DNA of 64,000 bases from Cladosporium sp. IMV 00045 (GCA_001931905.2 MSJI02000914.1:82222-146221); one strand, 5' to 3'. Numbered from the stretch's first letter, positions 52,761-64,000 are shown. Made by a program: numbers and translations. The notes: generated from the letters alone by a model not told the origin.

Positions 52761-55336
52761 CTAGAGAGCGCCTCTAAGAACCGCTGAAGCCACATCGCCC
52801 CCCAAGATTTTTTCAGCCTGAGACAAAAGATAGTGAAGATCAACGCCATACCTCACCAAGAGTGATGCGATCCTTCTAGGATCGTGACGAGGGGCACCAC
52901 CTCGAGACGAAGACAACACACCGAAAGCGGCCCGCAGCACATATGAAGGAGGCTTCTTCGCGCTGACCTTGGCGATCTGGGCTGCCCATGGATCTGTCGA
53001 TCGCATCAAGAAGGTCGCGACCATAGCTTCGTAGACCCCTTGGTCCATGTAAACGCAATGTCGATTGGTCGTTCTGTTTTGCGCAGGACTGTTCACCCCA
53101 CTGCCTGCACCATGCAGTGGACATGCGTTTTTGCAAGATTTCCGGATGTGCCTCGCTTCTATGTGATCCAGTTCCAAGATGACATTCTTATCAATGTGTT
53201 TACTGGCCAGCAGACTTTCGGCGATGTCGTCAAAGCATGCACAAACTTCATCGATATTGTCGGCTAGGGCGGACCTTGCTCGCACAAGGGCGACGTGATC
53301 TCCAAACTGCATGGTCAAAAAGTGGTCGGGAAGATGCTCTGCAAGCATTCGTCGAATATCAGGCAATTCTATAAAGTCGTGCACAGTCCGGTGCAAGAAT
53401 TCCACTTTGTTGTTCGTAGCAAATTCGGCAGGGCGTCGTGAAGCACGAGGGGCTTTGCTCCAATCATGTGGCATGTGGAGAAAATCCTTACAGGTAGCAC
53501 GAATGAAGTACGCTGTCCTTCTGACCATGGTTTCATAATCCCGGGTGGAATATGAACCTATCGTCCTGTCGAAAGCAAACCGATCATTTTCGTAATGTGA
53601 TGGGTTCTCTACCATCGGGTAGATGTCGAGGAAGGTGATCTTCTGCAGGATAGCATTTTGTCGAAACGGTAGACCAGCAAGAACCAACGCTTGGGCTGTC
53701 ATGCTCTGATACACTTTGTCCATGCGCGAAAGTATCAGGCTGAAATACTGCCGCAGCTCATTTGGAAACTCGTCCAATCTTCTCTGCATTATGGTAATGT
53801 TGTCACCATTCTCATATCCATCGATGAGCGACCTGACCACCAGGAAAACCCAAAGGAACACACCTTGTGCTTCCTGGGTGATGGAAGTGACCAGAGCTTC
53901 TGCTTAAGGAGCTCTATCTGCGAAAAGGGTTCGATTCTGTTGTGCACGTTCAGCTTCTGTTAGCTCGTGTCACGCGCGAAGCGCATTATGTCGTCCCGCG
54001 TCCACTCTTCCAGTCGCAAAAGGGCATCTGACCCCTCGAACGCATTCGCGAACACGTTCCAGGGACGACTAGATGCACAGATCTTGACATTCCCGCTCGA
54101 CAAGAGCTTGCGGAGGAGGGCGATCAGTTCCCGATGATTCCCATCGAATTCATCGAGCCCATCGATGAATAAGACAAACTTAGCTGACGAGGAGGTCGTG
54201 GATCCAGCGAGGCTCAAATATCCTGGCTCGGCGACAACACTTAACGCGGTGAGTAGTTCCTCCTCCGTCCAAGAATGCATCCGGGCAGAGGCCGAATCTA
54301 AGTCAGCCCACTGTTGCGGGCAGACTTTCTGGATTAGCTGGGGCTGGTTCTGGAGGATTTGGTATAGAATACCTCGCAAAAGTCCACGGACAGACTTTTG
54401 CTCGGTCGACCCGAGATACCAGAAGAAGAACTCGGCGATAACAAGAACATCCTGCCTCGACCATGAACAAGCCATCTGCCTTGTGACCACGTTATCAACC
54501 AGGTTCTTCATCAATGTCGATTTTCCTGACCAGGCTTTACCACAAATCCAGTAAAACCCTTCGCCTCTCTCCAGCCAGTGCCCGAGACCTGTTGCTTCCA
54601 ACGCCCATTCGAAGGTGTGCTGGTGCGCCTTTACAATCGTATCGCGACGACGACCCATTCCGCTAAAGCCCAGGTTTCCAAGGAAGGCTTCTATTTTTCT
54701 GGCGTTGTGCTGGCCTTTTCGTATGGCAGCTACCGCGCTCGCAAGTTCTTCCCCGACGACATCGGAGACGTTGTCCAATAGAGTGTTTTGATTCCTCGCC
54801 ATTTCGCTCAGCGTAACGATAGCAAGTTGGTCTATCAAAATTTTGAGATGTCTTTGGTGCTCTTGCAGTTTCGACTCGTTCTTATGTGCTCTCTTGGCTT
54901 GGCGAACGGCATTGATGGTCCTTCTTGCTCCTGTTACGCTTTCATGGATTTCGAGGTCTTTGAGCATGGTCAACATCCTGTCTATTTCAGAATGCAGGTT
55001 CCGTACTGCTTTGACATGAGTCGGCTGCGGATCTCCAGCAACATTGTCGAGACCACCAGTTGCATGCTGGTCAGACTGGTTGTGGAATCGAATGTCCTCG
55101 ACTTGACCAGATTTGAGCGTATCGGGTCTGCCTGTCTTGTGCATATAGACAGCGCCGAGCTCCTTAATTATGACGTCCCAGTGTAACCATGTTTCTTTCA
55201 ACTGTTCCTGGTGAGGGAGGGTTTTTGAGCGAAGATAGACCGTTGCGTGAGAGAGGATCTTGCTTGATATCTCGATCAGCGTAATGATGTTTGTCGCGGC
55301 TCCAAGCGCGGTGAGCGCGCCCACAGCTTCGGCCAT
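52761..55336 (-). CDS. NACHT-domain NTPase (fungal NLR-like), junction damaged or spliced
   Basis: The 5' part (55336-53960, 458 codons) begins with a helical N-terminal domain and a linker. It contains the P-loop GKAWSGKST (residues 266-274), Walker B FVLFIDGLDEF and the ICASSRPW segment of fungal NACHT/STAND proteins. The 3' part (53861-52761) carries VFLWVFLVVRSLIDG and the helical region to the stop. Between them the frame is broken: at GTGACACGAG two extra bases (AC) seem to shift into a frame reading ELTEAERAQQNRTLFADRA, which then meets a TAA. Alternatively a 74-base GT-AG intron (53980-53907) would join the two parts in frame. The first reading makes it a pseudogene, the second an intact gene of about 820 aa. 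No ankyrin, WD or TPR repeats are visible. Such proteins act in self/non-self recognition and programmed cell death. Confidence 0.75.
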
Positions 55337-56460
55337 GATTAGCAGACAGTGGAGAGCGTCCCAAAGGCGGTGGAATGCAGCTCTTAAGTATTACAGAAGG
55401 GTAGTGATATGGCGTTGGGCGGCAAGCCGCCGTGGCTCGGCCATATCATGCACGCAAGATACTTTCATAAGATACATGTCCATGTATAAGACTCACATTT
55501 GCTGGACAGCCCTGCCTTTGTAGCAGCCCATTTGATGATGACTGCGCCTCAGCCTCGCTGATACATGTATGTGCTCAGCACGCTGGCAGAGACACATACC
55601 TTCCCTGTCAGCGTGCTCCAGAGTGTTTAGGTTGCCCAACCTGAAAGAGTCAAGCTACATCGACTGGGAATTGCATTCCGTGTGGTTGAGACGTACGAAG
55701 AAATTGAATACTATCGTGGAGCACACTATCAATGAAATGAAGTGTATGAATGTCTGAATGTGTCGTGCGCTTTCCGATGTTGGATCAGCCTTCGTGTTTG
55801 CGATAAACAAGGCGAAGCTGCAGCCTGCTGATGTGGGCGCAGTCGCGCTGCCGTGAAACACACATGCATGTATAAGTACCTTCGCGATAAAAGAGGCAGT
55901 ATTCGCAGCTGGTGTTGTACAACAGCTCACGTGCGGATCTTTTTGTCAATCAATGTCCCGATTTGGTCTCCAGTGCAGTCATTACAACTCAGCCAATTGC
56001 AAGTCCAGAGCGTATCGGGCCCCAGTGCCCTTCACAGTTTCCCCTCGACGAGAGGAGCCATCATTGAGAATCGATCATGTCGGATGGTTCATGACGTGAG
56101 ATCCAGAACGAGTGTGGGAATGTATCTTCTCATCCAATTCGCAAACCCGAACAACGGATGGCACTGGTACGCATGACCCCTTTTGCCTCCACCTTCAATC
56201 AGAATTGCACATCTGCTTAACCAGATGCCGCAGCCCCGAAGATATCTCAGAAGGGCACGTCAAGAGAGACAAATTGGAATTTTGAAAGGCGGGCACTGCG
56301 GCATATCTCGTTGAGTGAAATACTGACGATATCACAATGTGTATTGCCTAAATGCTACATGTCTCTGTAGCTCAATGCGAGAGGCCTTGCCACGATATTC
56401 AAGATCCTGCGCAAGAAGGGAGCACATGAGCACGAAGAGTCTAATAACGAGAGACCCCCA
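55337..56460. other. Intergenic, no gene seen
   Basis: About 1.1 kb between the NACHT gene start and the carboxylesterase stop. It contains one TACATGTA palindrome (55562-55569). Open frames have no recognisable domain. Confidence 0.6.
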
Positions 56461-58254
56461 CTAAAGTCTCAAGCTAGAGAGATTCTCCGAGATGATCTCC
56501 CCAGCCTCCCCCCTAAAATCATCATCCAACACATCATTATTCAACGCGCCAAACTCCACCACCTTCCTCTCATCCTTCTCCCACCTCGGCCAATCGACGA
56601 GGTAAGACTTCTCCGTCCCCTTGTTCGGATCCATATGATTGACAAAATTCAAGAAGTAGTTCTGAATCGTCCTCGTCGGCAGCGTGAGACCGGGCAAAAT
56701 GCCGAAGCTGTGCAGCAGATCGCTAGCGTGGAAGGTTCCCAAGATGGGCGTGCCGTGCAGGTAGGTGGCCAGGTAGGACCACGAGGGCATCTGCGGGGCG
56801 ACTTCTTCGAGGTACGTGCGGCGGACGAGGGTGAAGGGGAGGTCACCGACGAAGGAGGCCAGGCGCTTGAATTGCGGGTAGATGTTGTTGGCGGCGAGGG
56901 AGTCGAAGGGCGAGCCGGCGGGTTGGCCTTGCAGAGGCTCGTTGGGGATTGTGTCCAGGAGGGCAGAGACGTGGGAGTCCGGCGAGGTGTCGCTGCTGTT
57001 GGCTTTGTATTGGTTGGCCAGGTAGGAAGTAAGCTCTTCGTTGGTGGTGATGTTGTACTGAGCCAGGGAGAATAGCGTGCCTTCGTCTTCTTGGTCGCCG
57101 ATGATGATGGGCATCTTGAAGAAGCGGCCTTCGCGCAGGGGAATCTCCGGTGACTCGGGGAAGAAGTCGTCGTTCGGGTCTGGGCGTGGCATGTATGAGA
57201 GGTCGAGACCGTGGTATCCAAGGAAATGCGGGACGGAAGTGGAGGCTTGCAGGAAGTCGTTGGAGTCCAGGCCACGCAGACAGGCCAAGGAGTCTTCGCC
57301 ACTGCAGCCGGCGCTCTCGGCGACTGCATCGTAGATTGCCTGAGCTTTTGGCGCTGTCACTGGTTGCGCGGGCAGGATGGAGCCGGAATTCATGATGCCG
57401 GCACGGAAGAGAGGCTTGCCCTTGTAGGCGTTGTCACCGCCGTTGATGATCGTATGACCCATGACTGAGATCGAGCCTGCAGACTCGCCCCAGATCGTGA
57501 CCTTGTCGGGGTCTCCGCCAAAGGCCTCGATGTTGTCGGCCACCCACTGGAGGCCCAGTCGCTGGTCCCTTAGCCCGAGGTTGGTGTGCCCATCTTCAGT
57601 GAGCTCCTTTCCTGCGAGCCAGCCATGAGCTCCAAGTCTGTGCTCAGAAAAAATTAGTCGTCATCCATCAATCCCTCGAGTCCCTTCATCGACTGACCTG
57701 TAGTTCACAGCAACGAAGATGATCGGCTCGCCATTACGCTTCGACCTCTGCACAATACTCGTGCCATCGTACAGCTGCGTCGCGCCGAAGTTGTATCCTC
57801 CGCCGTAAATCCAGAAAACAACCGGCAGCTTAGAAGAAGAATCAACATCCGATGGTCTCTGGACGTTGACAGTCAGGCAGTCCTCATGCTGCTCGGTGAC
57901 TTGCTGGAAAAGCGGCGTATTCAGAACCGTCCCCAACACATCCGAAACAAGCTTGTCAGAATGGACCTGTGCGAAGAACTGCGGGCAGGCGTTGGGAAAG
58001 AGAGTGGTAGCATCGATGGTTCCCAGAGAAGAATTAATAGGCTGAGGTCTCTTCAGACGCAAGTCACCAACAGGCGGTTGGGCGTAGGGAATGCCTTTGA
58101 AAGAGTCCACGCCCAGAAGCGAGGAACCGTGGACTGTGCCATCATTGATGGTCACCGAGGGGCCCTCAAGCAAGTGTCCTACAAGGCCGCGCTCTTCCAA
58201 TGGCACGGCGGTGGCCTTTACTGCCAAAAGGCAGAGGGCGAAGAAAGAAAGCAT
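56461..58254 (-). CDS. Secreted type-B carboxylesterase/lipase
   Basis: Exons 58254-57698 and 57637-56461 are joined in phase 2 across a 60-base intron, giving 577 aa. A hydrophobic signal peptide (MLSFFALCLLAVKATAVP) opens the protein. Family motifs follow in order: FKGIPYAQPP, EDCLTVNV, the oxyanion loop WIYGGGYNFG, the nucleophile elbow GESAGS, the acid in DQEDEGTLF and the catalytic histidine in FHASDLLHSFG. Length and motifs fit fungal type-B carboxylesterases and Candida rugosa-type lipases. It probably hydrolyses esters outside the cell; the substrate cannot be predicted. It occurs once in the window. Confidence 0.9.
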
Positions 58255-59231
58255 TAAGAAATAAGGATCGTGATTAAGGAATGACTGTATGTATTAGGGT
58301 ATTAGAAGGATTGAGGGCCCTTTATTCGCTGAGAGCCACTCAAGGTGGACGAGCTGCTTGGTTAAAGAATAAAAACGCTTTGGATCGACAGTATTGGTGT
58401 ACAGCGCCGTCGCTGCGCTACAATGCTATTGCGGGTGAGCGTTGTGGATAGCATATTTGCAAATCACGGACGAAGTGCATCCGTCCACAAACGTGGCTGT
58501 TCTCTTCGTTCTTGTTCTGTAAGCGCGAAACCTGACTCGTTGAAATAGCATGATCGCAAATGTAGTCATCTGAGCAACGATCGTCTCTTAGTCGAGAGGC
58601 CTTTCTGAATGGGCCAGGTCTGCGTTCATAGGATTGGGTGCCTCGTATGTCATGCGTGACAACCAAGCAGCGCAAGCAGCGAGTCAGAATCATAAGATCA
58701 TTCTTCATGGATTGCGAAGTCCTAGACTTCTTCACAGTAGGACGGCAGTGCAGATATGCTCGTCGTCTCCACCAAGTGTTGTTGAATGTGCAGAATTTGA
58801 CCAATCAAAAATTTGAGATCTGCGTTCGCCCCTGAGCCGATCATTTTAGAGCACTTCAACAAGTACGCTAGCGATTGCTAATTCGCTGTCTTGACTCGTT
58901 TGACAGATCTTTGATTTGACCTGAAGGTAAATTTCTCAGTGACATGTGGAAGTGACGCTTCAATTGCCAGGCCGACTTCCGGATTCAAATAGTAGACTTG
59001 CGATCTTCTGCAGGACAATTTTTCTTGGTGGAAAGATCTCGTTACTAGCGACGTACCTTTCAAGAATCGAGGATTTCACGCTTCTACGTTCGCTACCCCT
59101 GTTCTTGCGTAGGTGTAGTAGATTATGACATCCTCTCACAGAGACGACCCAGCGTCACGAGCACACGACACTCCAAGGTTAGACGTAATTCATCTCATAG
59201 AACCTACTATCTACAGAAACCCACACACATT
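58255..59231. other. Intergenic, nothing recognised
   Basis: About 980 bases between the carboxylesterase start and the MAK10 stop. Short open frames only, none with a recognisable domain. Confidence 0.6.
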
Positions 59232-61690
59232 TCATGCCTTCTTCGGTTTGATCTGAGGCACGACCCACCAGTCGTGATACCTCTTGCCAGGGGAAGGGAT
59301 GCTTACCTCAAGCTTCTCATCCAAACTCGACTCTCCCTCACTGCTCTCCAGAGTCCGCTTGAGCAACGAAGCGCCCACAAAAATCGCCACGCTTGTGGTC
59401 TCCAGCTGCTTGATTTGCGCCTTCCAGTGAGCCTCCGTGCCGACGTACTTGCCAGCTTGCGGTGAGGTGTTCTTGAGGTTCGCGAGATGCTCCTTGGTCG
59501 ATTTGACGCGTCTTTCGATCTCAGATACGGCGTCGACTGGGCTGCCTGAGAGTGTCTGGGCTTGCTCGAAGCGTTCGACGCTTGGCGGAGCGGGATCAGT
59601 CACGGCCAGGTAAGGCTTCATGCGTGCTTCGTGGACGAGTTGAGCATCAGCGAAGGGTCTGCTTCTGGGTTTGATGAGCTTGACGTGGGACAAGAGGGCG
59701 TAGAGATCAGAGAGAGTTTCCGCCAAGAGGATCGTGACTTCGACCTCTTCTTGCAAGCACTTGATCCAGTCCTGTGTCGCAAGGCACTCTGAAGAAGCGC
59801 GGACATTTCTCGAATTGACGACCTGTGCCATGCGGTCTAGAAGAAAGGTCTCGATGTGGCGCAAAAGGTTGCGCTTTTCGATGTTGATTAGGGACAAATA
59901 CCAGTACATGCCACCCATTTCGTAGTCTAGATAGATGTCTGTCTCGAACCCGAGACTGATGGTCCCTGACATTGTGTTGAGCTTGTACCAGCGTGACCAG
60001 GAGCTGAGCGGGGACAGCGTCACTTGTCGGCCAAAGTTGGTATCGAGTCTTCTTTGTGAGACAATTCTGTCAATATCTCGGTCCGCCTCTGCTGCAATGG
60101 TCGTTTCGAGCTCGTGAAGCAATGCTGGGGATTTTGTGAACATCCTTCGCATCCTGCTACGATTCTGGCAGACCATTCGATATATGTTGAGATATTCGTC
60201 ATACGCTCTGTCCATAAATGTTTCGATGATCCTCGAGCACCGGTGTCGCGGGTCCGAAGGCACTTCCACCCCAAAGCTTGCAGGGTCTACCAGTGTGTCG
60301 CCGGCCAGGACCAAGTCACGGATATCAACAAGCATAAGGTCAAAATGAGGCATGTCTTGTCTCACCGCGCCATCCGTGAACAGTAGACCCTGGAAGATGG
60401 CGCGGGCGTAGGTGTTGGGGTTCCGTGAAGCATACGACCAGACTGCCTTTTGCAAGCATGCTGGGTCTTGACGCGCCGAAGAATCGGTGAGGCGATCAGC
60501 TTCTTCGATATCAGACAAGAGCTTGATCCATTTCTTTTGGGACTCCGCCCATGTGAGCTGAGGCACTGGCCTGGGTGGTGTGCTGGTCGCAAGGTGTCGC
60601 TGGACCTTGTCCGTGAAGGCTTCCGGAATCGGCTCGGCTAGGCCATGACTTTCCTCTGTCATCTTGTCTTCCATGAACCCAATAAGGTGGGCCCACAGAT
60701 TCACCTCGCCAAAGGTTGAAAGCATGTAAAGCTTGCGAGCCTGCAGACGATTTGCAAGCGCAGCTTTGACGTCCTGGGGCAGATTAGACTCGACGACCCA
60801 GCGGATGGCGTCGTCCAACAGAGCCTTTGCATCGTCCTCGCTCAGCCGCGGTACTAGTTCTCGGCCAAAGAGATGACTGATGAAATCCTCTTCGTCAAAG
60901 TGGTGCTGCTGTCCAACTACCAAGAGCGCTTGGGCAGCGCATTTCGCCAGACAGACGCAGTAGGCCTTGATAACAAGATGTGTGAGGCAAGCCTCGTCGG
61001 TAGAAAGGTCCGCAGGTTCTCCGTAATTCAGGGTGTAGGGATACCGATTGTCGGGCGATATCAGGCGGTCGAAATGTAGACTTGTAAACACGGTTTGGGA
61101 AAGCGGATATCCTTCTATCCATGCAATCTCCAGAGACGATAGCTGGTCGAGGATCCATAGTGTTTGATGTGCGCTGAGAGGCAAGGTAGGGTCGAAGGGC
61201 GGATCGACTGGTTCGCCAGCAGGCACAAAGCCGACGTCCATTTTAGAGTCCATGATCTTGCCACTCATGAGAAATCGCCGGCAGAGGGGGAGAGACTTGT
61301 GGTGGTGAAACATACCTCCAGGGCCCCGACGGCCTCGAACAGCGTGAAAAAGTCATCTATTACCAATTCGCCGGGTTGCAGGTCTGTCCGAAGTATCAGC
61401 AATCGATTCTTGAACGTCTGATGCTGAGGGTGTCATGCACCTTTGGAAGCGGCCAAAAACTGCTCTGTGATGTCTGTCACGCCTCTTCTGCCATAGTAGG
61501 CTGCCTGCCTGGCTTCCTGTGCCAGTCGTGCGGTAGCTATCTTGATATTGTCATCTTCGTTGGCGTCGGAGTTGATGGCGAGTCGCGCCGTGTCTACACA
61601 TGAGATTTGGTTAGGTCACCAGAGCGTTCTTCACTTCACAAAAAAACATAGCCACATGTTATTACCTTGAGACAAGCCATCCACCTGCAT
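59232..61690 (-). CDS. MAK10: Mak10/Naa35, auxiliary subunit of NatC N-terminal acetyltransferase
   Basis: Four exons, 61690-61666 (25 bases), 61593-61441, 61383-61316 and 61256-59232, give 756 aa (yeast Mak10 is 733). The family hallmark spans the last intron: FFTLFEAVGALE joins IMDSKMDVGFV. The three small 5' exons give a continuous acidic N-terminus with DITEQFLAASKDLQPGELVIDD. The last acceptor is AAG rather than CAG or TAG. Mak10 is the scaffold that holds the catalytic Naa30/Mak3 and Naa38/Mak31 subunits and places NatC on ribosomes, where it acetylates N-termini such as Met-Leu and Met-Ile. Starting at the ATG inside the large exon would lose the conserved N-terminus. Confidence 0.88.
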
Positions 61691-61990
61691 TTCAAAAAGC
61701 AGTTTTGAGTCACGTCAAGTGTTTGTTTTATATGTTGGGTGGTAGGAAGATTCAAAGTCCGAAAGCGCTGTACTGTCACTGCGAAAAGACTTGGCACTCT
61801 CCCGAGTTTGGTAGGGAGTCTCCGTTTACAATATACATGATGGTTACAACACTCGTGCCAGCACTCCCCCTCGCACAAACGCATGTGCGCGTTCGCACAT
61901 GACCCACGGTCTACCGCTCATTCACCAGCGCGGCATGCGCCATTCCTGCGCTCTCCCTCCATGCCTCCATCTCTGCTAACGTCCTTCCAT
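61691..61990. other. Intergenic, no gene seen
   Basis: 300 bases between the MAK10 start and the ATP15 stop, on the same strand. Nothing recognised. Confidence 0.6.
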
Positions 61991-62400
61991 TTAAGAGCTC
62001 TGGGCAGCCTGCGCGAAGCTGGCCTCGTTGGCCTTGTTGAGGTCCTTGGCCTCGCCCTGCTTGCCGTTCTATAGCGACCGTCAGTGTCCGTTCCATATGA
62101 CTCCTTGTGCAGCCTTCCTTCCGACCGAAGCTTCCTCCTTGCACTCTTGATCCTCAGGGTGTACGCACCTCCCACTTGGCGAACCTCAGCTCAGACTCGC
62201 CACGCCTCTCAGCGTTAACTCTCAGGTCCTCCTTGAGCGAGCGACGGACAACGCGCGCGGCGATGGTGAGGTAGCGGTTGTAGCTGTGCAAAAGGCATTA
62301 GCTCCTAGGTCGTTGAGGCGGAGTGCGCGCTTCTTCGGGCCGGCGCAAAGATCGTAGGCAACACGTACGTGAGACCGGCGGCTTTCCAGGAGGCAGACAT
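61991..62400 (-). CDS. ATP15: ATP synthase subunit epsilon, mitochondrial
   Basis: Three short exons, 62400-62369, 62283-62169 and 62068-61991, give 74 aa. MSASWKAAGLTYNRYL, RRSLKEDLRVNAERRGESELRFAKW and NGKQGEAKDLNKANEA match the mitochondrial epsilon subunit (yeast Atp15, 62 aa). It belongs to the central stalk of F1, in the matrix, and stabilises the gamma-delta contact. The gene is too broken up by introns to appear as one open frame. QCR2, another respiratory gene, lies 386 bases upstream on the same strand. Confidence 0.9.
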
Positions 62401-62786
62401 GGTGACGGTATTGTGATGTGAGGGATTGTTGGGTGGATGTGAGGTGAGTTTGCGTCGTTCAATGGTCTGTAGGCCTCGCTGGCTGTACGCCCAGTCGAAG
62501 CGGAGGTTCCATCTCGGGCAGAGCCGGAGCACGGCCTTACCCGATTGAGATGGGATGCCAAAAGTGACATTTGAGATATGGCCAAAATACTACAGGCTCA
62601 TATTTGAGATTAATAGAATTGAAATGGTGTGCTTCGATCACAAGATAAAACTTTACAAAAAAAACCTACAATCTCCTTTCTTGAAACGTTACCACAGTTA
62701 CACGCTAATGGTACAACTTCTACCTTTTTGCACAAGACAAAGGGAATCCTCCTCCTCTATGAAAAAACTGACCAACATCAGATGAT
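62401..62786. other. Intergenic, no gene seen
   Basis: 386 bases holding the ATP15 promoter and the QCR2 3' flank. Nothing else recognised. Confidence 0.6.
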
Positions 62787-63959
62787 TTACACCCTAAGAC
62801 CAATCTCCTCCGCGTACGGCAGGACGTAAAGGTCACCAACTGCGCTCACACTGGCCTTGTTCTCAAGCGCCTCCTTGGCAATCTGCTGCACCTTCTCGGC
62901 GGTGACAGACTCGACGGACTTGCCAACCTCGTCGATCTGGTAAGGCTTGCCACCCTGGACGAGACCAGAGCCAGTAAGCTCCATGGCAGCCTGGGTAGAC
63001 TGGCCGTACTCGAGCTCCTTGAACTTAGCGAGAGCCTTGGCCTTGGCCAGGTCCTCGCTGCTGACGCCGCTGGCGATGGACTTGAGGGTGTCCACGACAG
63101 ACTTGGCGTTGTCGGCAACGGCATCTGCAGAGCCGGAGAGGGTGATGCTGAGGAGGCCGGCATCGGAGAAGATGTCGCTCTTGGTCTCGATCTTGAGGCC
63201 GGGGGCGTTGGAGGTGGCCTGGAGCAGACGGCTGGAGCCAGCGGACCACTTGATGCTGGAGGGGCCACCGAGGAGGGAGGCGAGGACGGCAGCCTCAGGC
63301 TTGTAGTTAGAGCTGGTAGGGCTGCTGGAGCCGGGGAAAGCGATAACCAGGGAGTTGCCAGAGCCGTGGGAGATGCGCTCCTCACCACCGAAGTACTTGC
63401 TCTGCTGGGACTCGAGCTTGTAGGCAGGCTGGCTGGGAACGTCGGTGAAGAACTCATTCACCCACTTGTTGAGCTCGTTGTGCGCAACGCCGTTACCGAC
63501 GATGGCGAAAGAGGGCTTGGCGTAGACGGAGGCGGCGAACTCGGCAACAGACTCAGCGTCGACGTACTTGTTGAGGGGAACAGAGGAAGAAGCGCTGAGA
63601 GACTCGCCGAGACCACGGTGGAAGGCAAGGGCGAAAGCGGAGTTCTGGGCCATGGCGGTGGTGTTGGCGAGGAAAGCCTTCTGGTTGAGCTTCATGAGAG
63701 GGTAGATCTCCTCCTGGAGGACGTGACCTGTTGGGTGTTAGTTGCTGGATATTCTCTGCGAGCAGTTCCTCGAGCAAGACGTACGGCTGTACTTGGTCTG
63801 CTGGGCGACCTCAGCGAGGAGCTCAACAAAGTAAGGCAGGTCATCGCGGAGGAACTTGGCACCAACGACCAGGTTCTCGCGAGAGTGGTAGGACTGGAGG
63901 GTAGAGCCGAGGAGCTCAGACTCGCGCTGTATCCTCAGAGTAGATCTCCTCTCGGTGTT
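62787..63959 (-). CDS. QCR2: Cytochrome b-c1 complex subunit 2 (Qcr2), 5' end outside window
   Basis: Two exons are visible, 63959-63785 and 63727-62787 (junction phase 1), giving the last 371 residues. At least one more 5' exon with the mitochondrial presequence must lie beyond 64000. RSTLRIQRESELLG, SRENLVVGAKFLRDDLPYFVELLAEV and the C-terminal VSAVGDLYVLPYAEEIG are typical of core protein 2 of complex III, a processing-peptidase relative that has lost the zinc-binding HxxEH motif. It sits on the matrix side of the inner membrane and is needed for assembly of the complex. ATP15 lies downstream on the same strand. Confidence 0.93.
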
Positions 63960-64000
63960 CTGTCATGAAATGTCCATCAGCCCCAGATTCTTTCTCCATA

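Noticed and set aside
52372..52764. 130-codon open frame downstream of PRE5
   Set aside because: It overlaps the 5S rRNA gene on the other strand, and its middle part is just the translated rRNA complement.
53925..53940. GGGTTCGATTC-like sequence as a tRNA B box
   Set aside because: It lies inside the NACHT gene region and no matching A box or cloverleaf stem is present around it.
53907..53980. Confident annotation of a 74-base intron in the NACHT gene
   Set aside because: It would restore the frame, but the removed stretch reads like family coding sequence in another frame and no good branch point lies at the right distance; left undecided.
1..64000. CRISPR arrays, bacterial operons, prophage or plasmid features
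   Set aside because: The window is eukaryotic, with spliced genes; no regularly spaced repeats, phage genes or bacterial-type operons were seen.

Overview
The window is nuclear DNA from a filamentous or black-yeast-like ascomycete, most likely a dothideomycete. Genes are dense, on both strands, with short introns of about 55-75 bases carrying GTRNGT-type donors and CTAAC/CTGA-like branch points. Recognisable genes are typical fungal ones: delta-12 desaturase, Vps55, Vps68, Mak10, Loc1, Scc4/Mau2, Pre5 and mitochondrial respiratory subunits. A single dispersed 5S rRNA gene is also typical of Pezizomycotina. The many near-identical gene pairs suggest a diploid or hybrid genome of the Hortaea werneckii type; the species guess is inference.

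The dominant feature is structural. Three blocks are present twice in direct orientation: A (1-2772 and 7563-10360), B (10352-16492 and 16513-22348) and C (33292-42445 and 42466-51602). All three 20-base N runs (2773-2792, 16493-16512, 42446-42465) lie exactly at block edges and cut genes or a poly-A tract. Block A copy 1 ends in the same poly-A tract where block B copy 2 begins. The simplest reading is that contigs from two diverged haplotypes (or homeologous subgenomes) were strung together, rather than that the genes are tandemly duplicated. On this reading haplotype 1 is 1-2772 joined to 16513-42445, haplotype 2 is 2793-16492, and 42466-64000 is a further contig overlapping the previous one by about 9.1 kb.

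Layout: (1) 1-7.3 kb: a PLOD-like glycosyltransferase paralog that lacks the acidic motif (gene A), then a gap, a gene-poor stretch and a large multi-pass membrane protein. (2) 7.6-16.5 kb: second copy of gene A, its intact tandem paralog gene B, cytochrome c oxidase subunit COX5, and the 3' end of a delta-12 fatty acid desaturase. (3) 16.5-23.6 kb: second copies of gene B and COX5 and the complete desaturase. (4) 23.6-32 kb: a MetE-like methyltransferase, a coiled-coil protein and VPS68, with long gene-free stretches. (5) 32.4-42.4 kb: EHT1-type alpha/beta hydrolase, LOC1, the cohesin loader SCC4/MAU2, an uncharacterised protein (frameshifted in this copy), VPS55 and a truncated PRE5. (6) 42.5-52 kb: second copy of the same series with the uncharacterised gene intact and PRE5 complete. 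(7) 52-64 kb: 5S rRNA, a NACHT NTPase with a damaged junction, a secreted type-B carboxylesterase, the NatC subunit MAK10, ATP15 and QCR2 (5' end outside the window).

Functional links are loose. COX5, ATP15 and QCR2 are nuclear subunits of the mitochondrial respiratory chain and ATP synthase. VPS55 and VPS68 encode the two partners of one endosomal sorting complex and lie about 9 kb apart. Several pairs are divergently transcribed from short shared promoters (VPS68/hydrolase, LOC1/SCC4, VPS55/PRE5).
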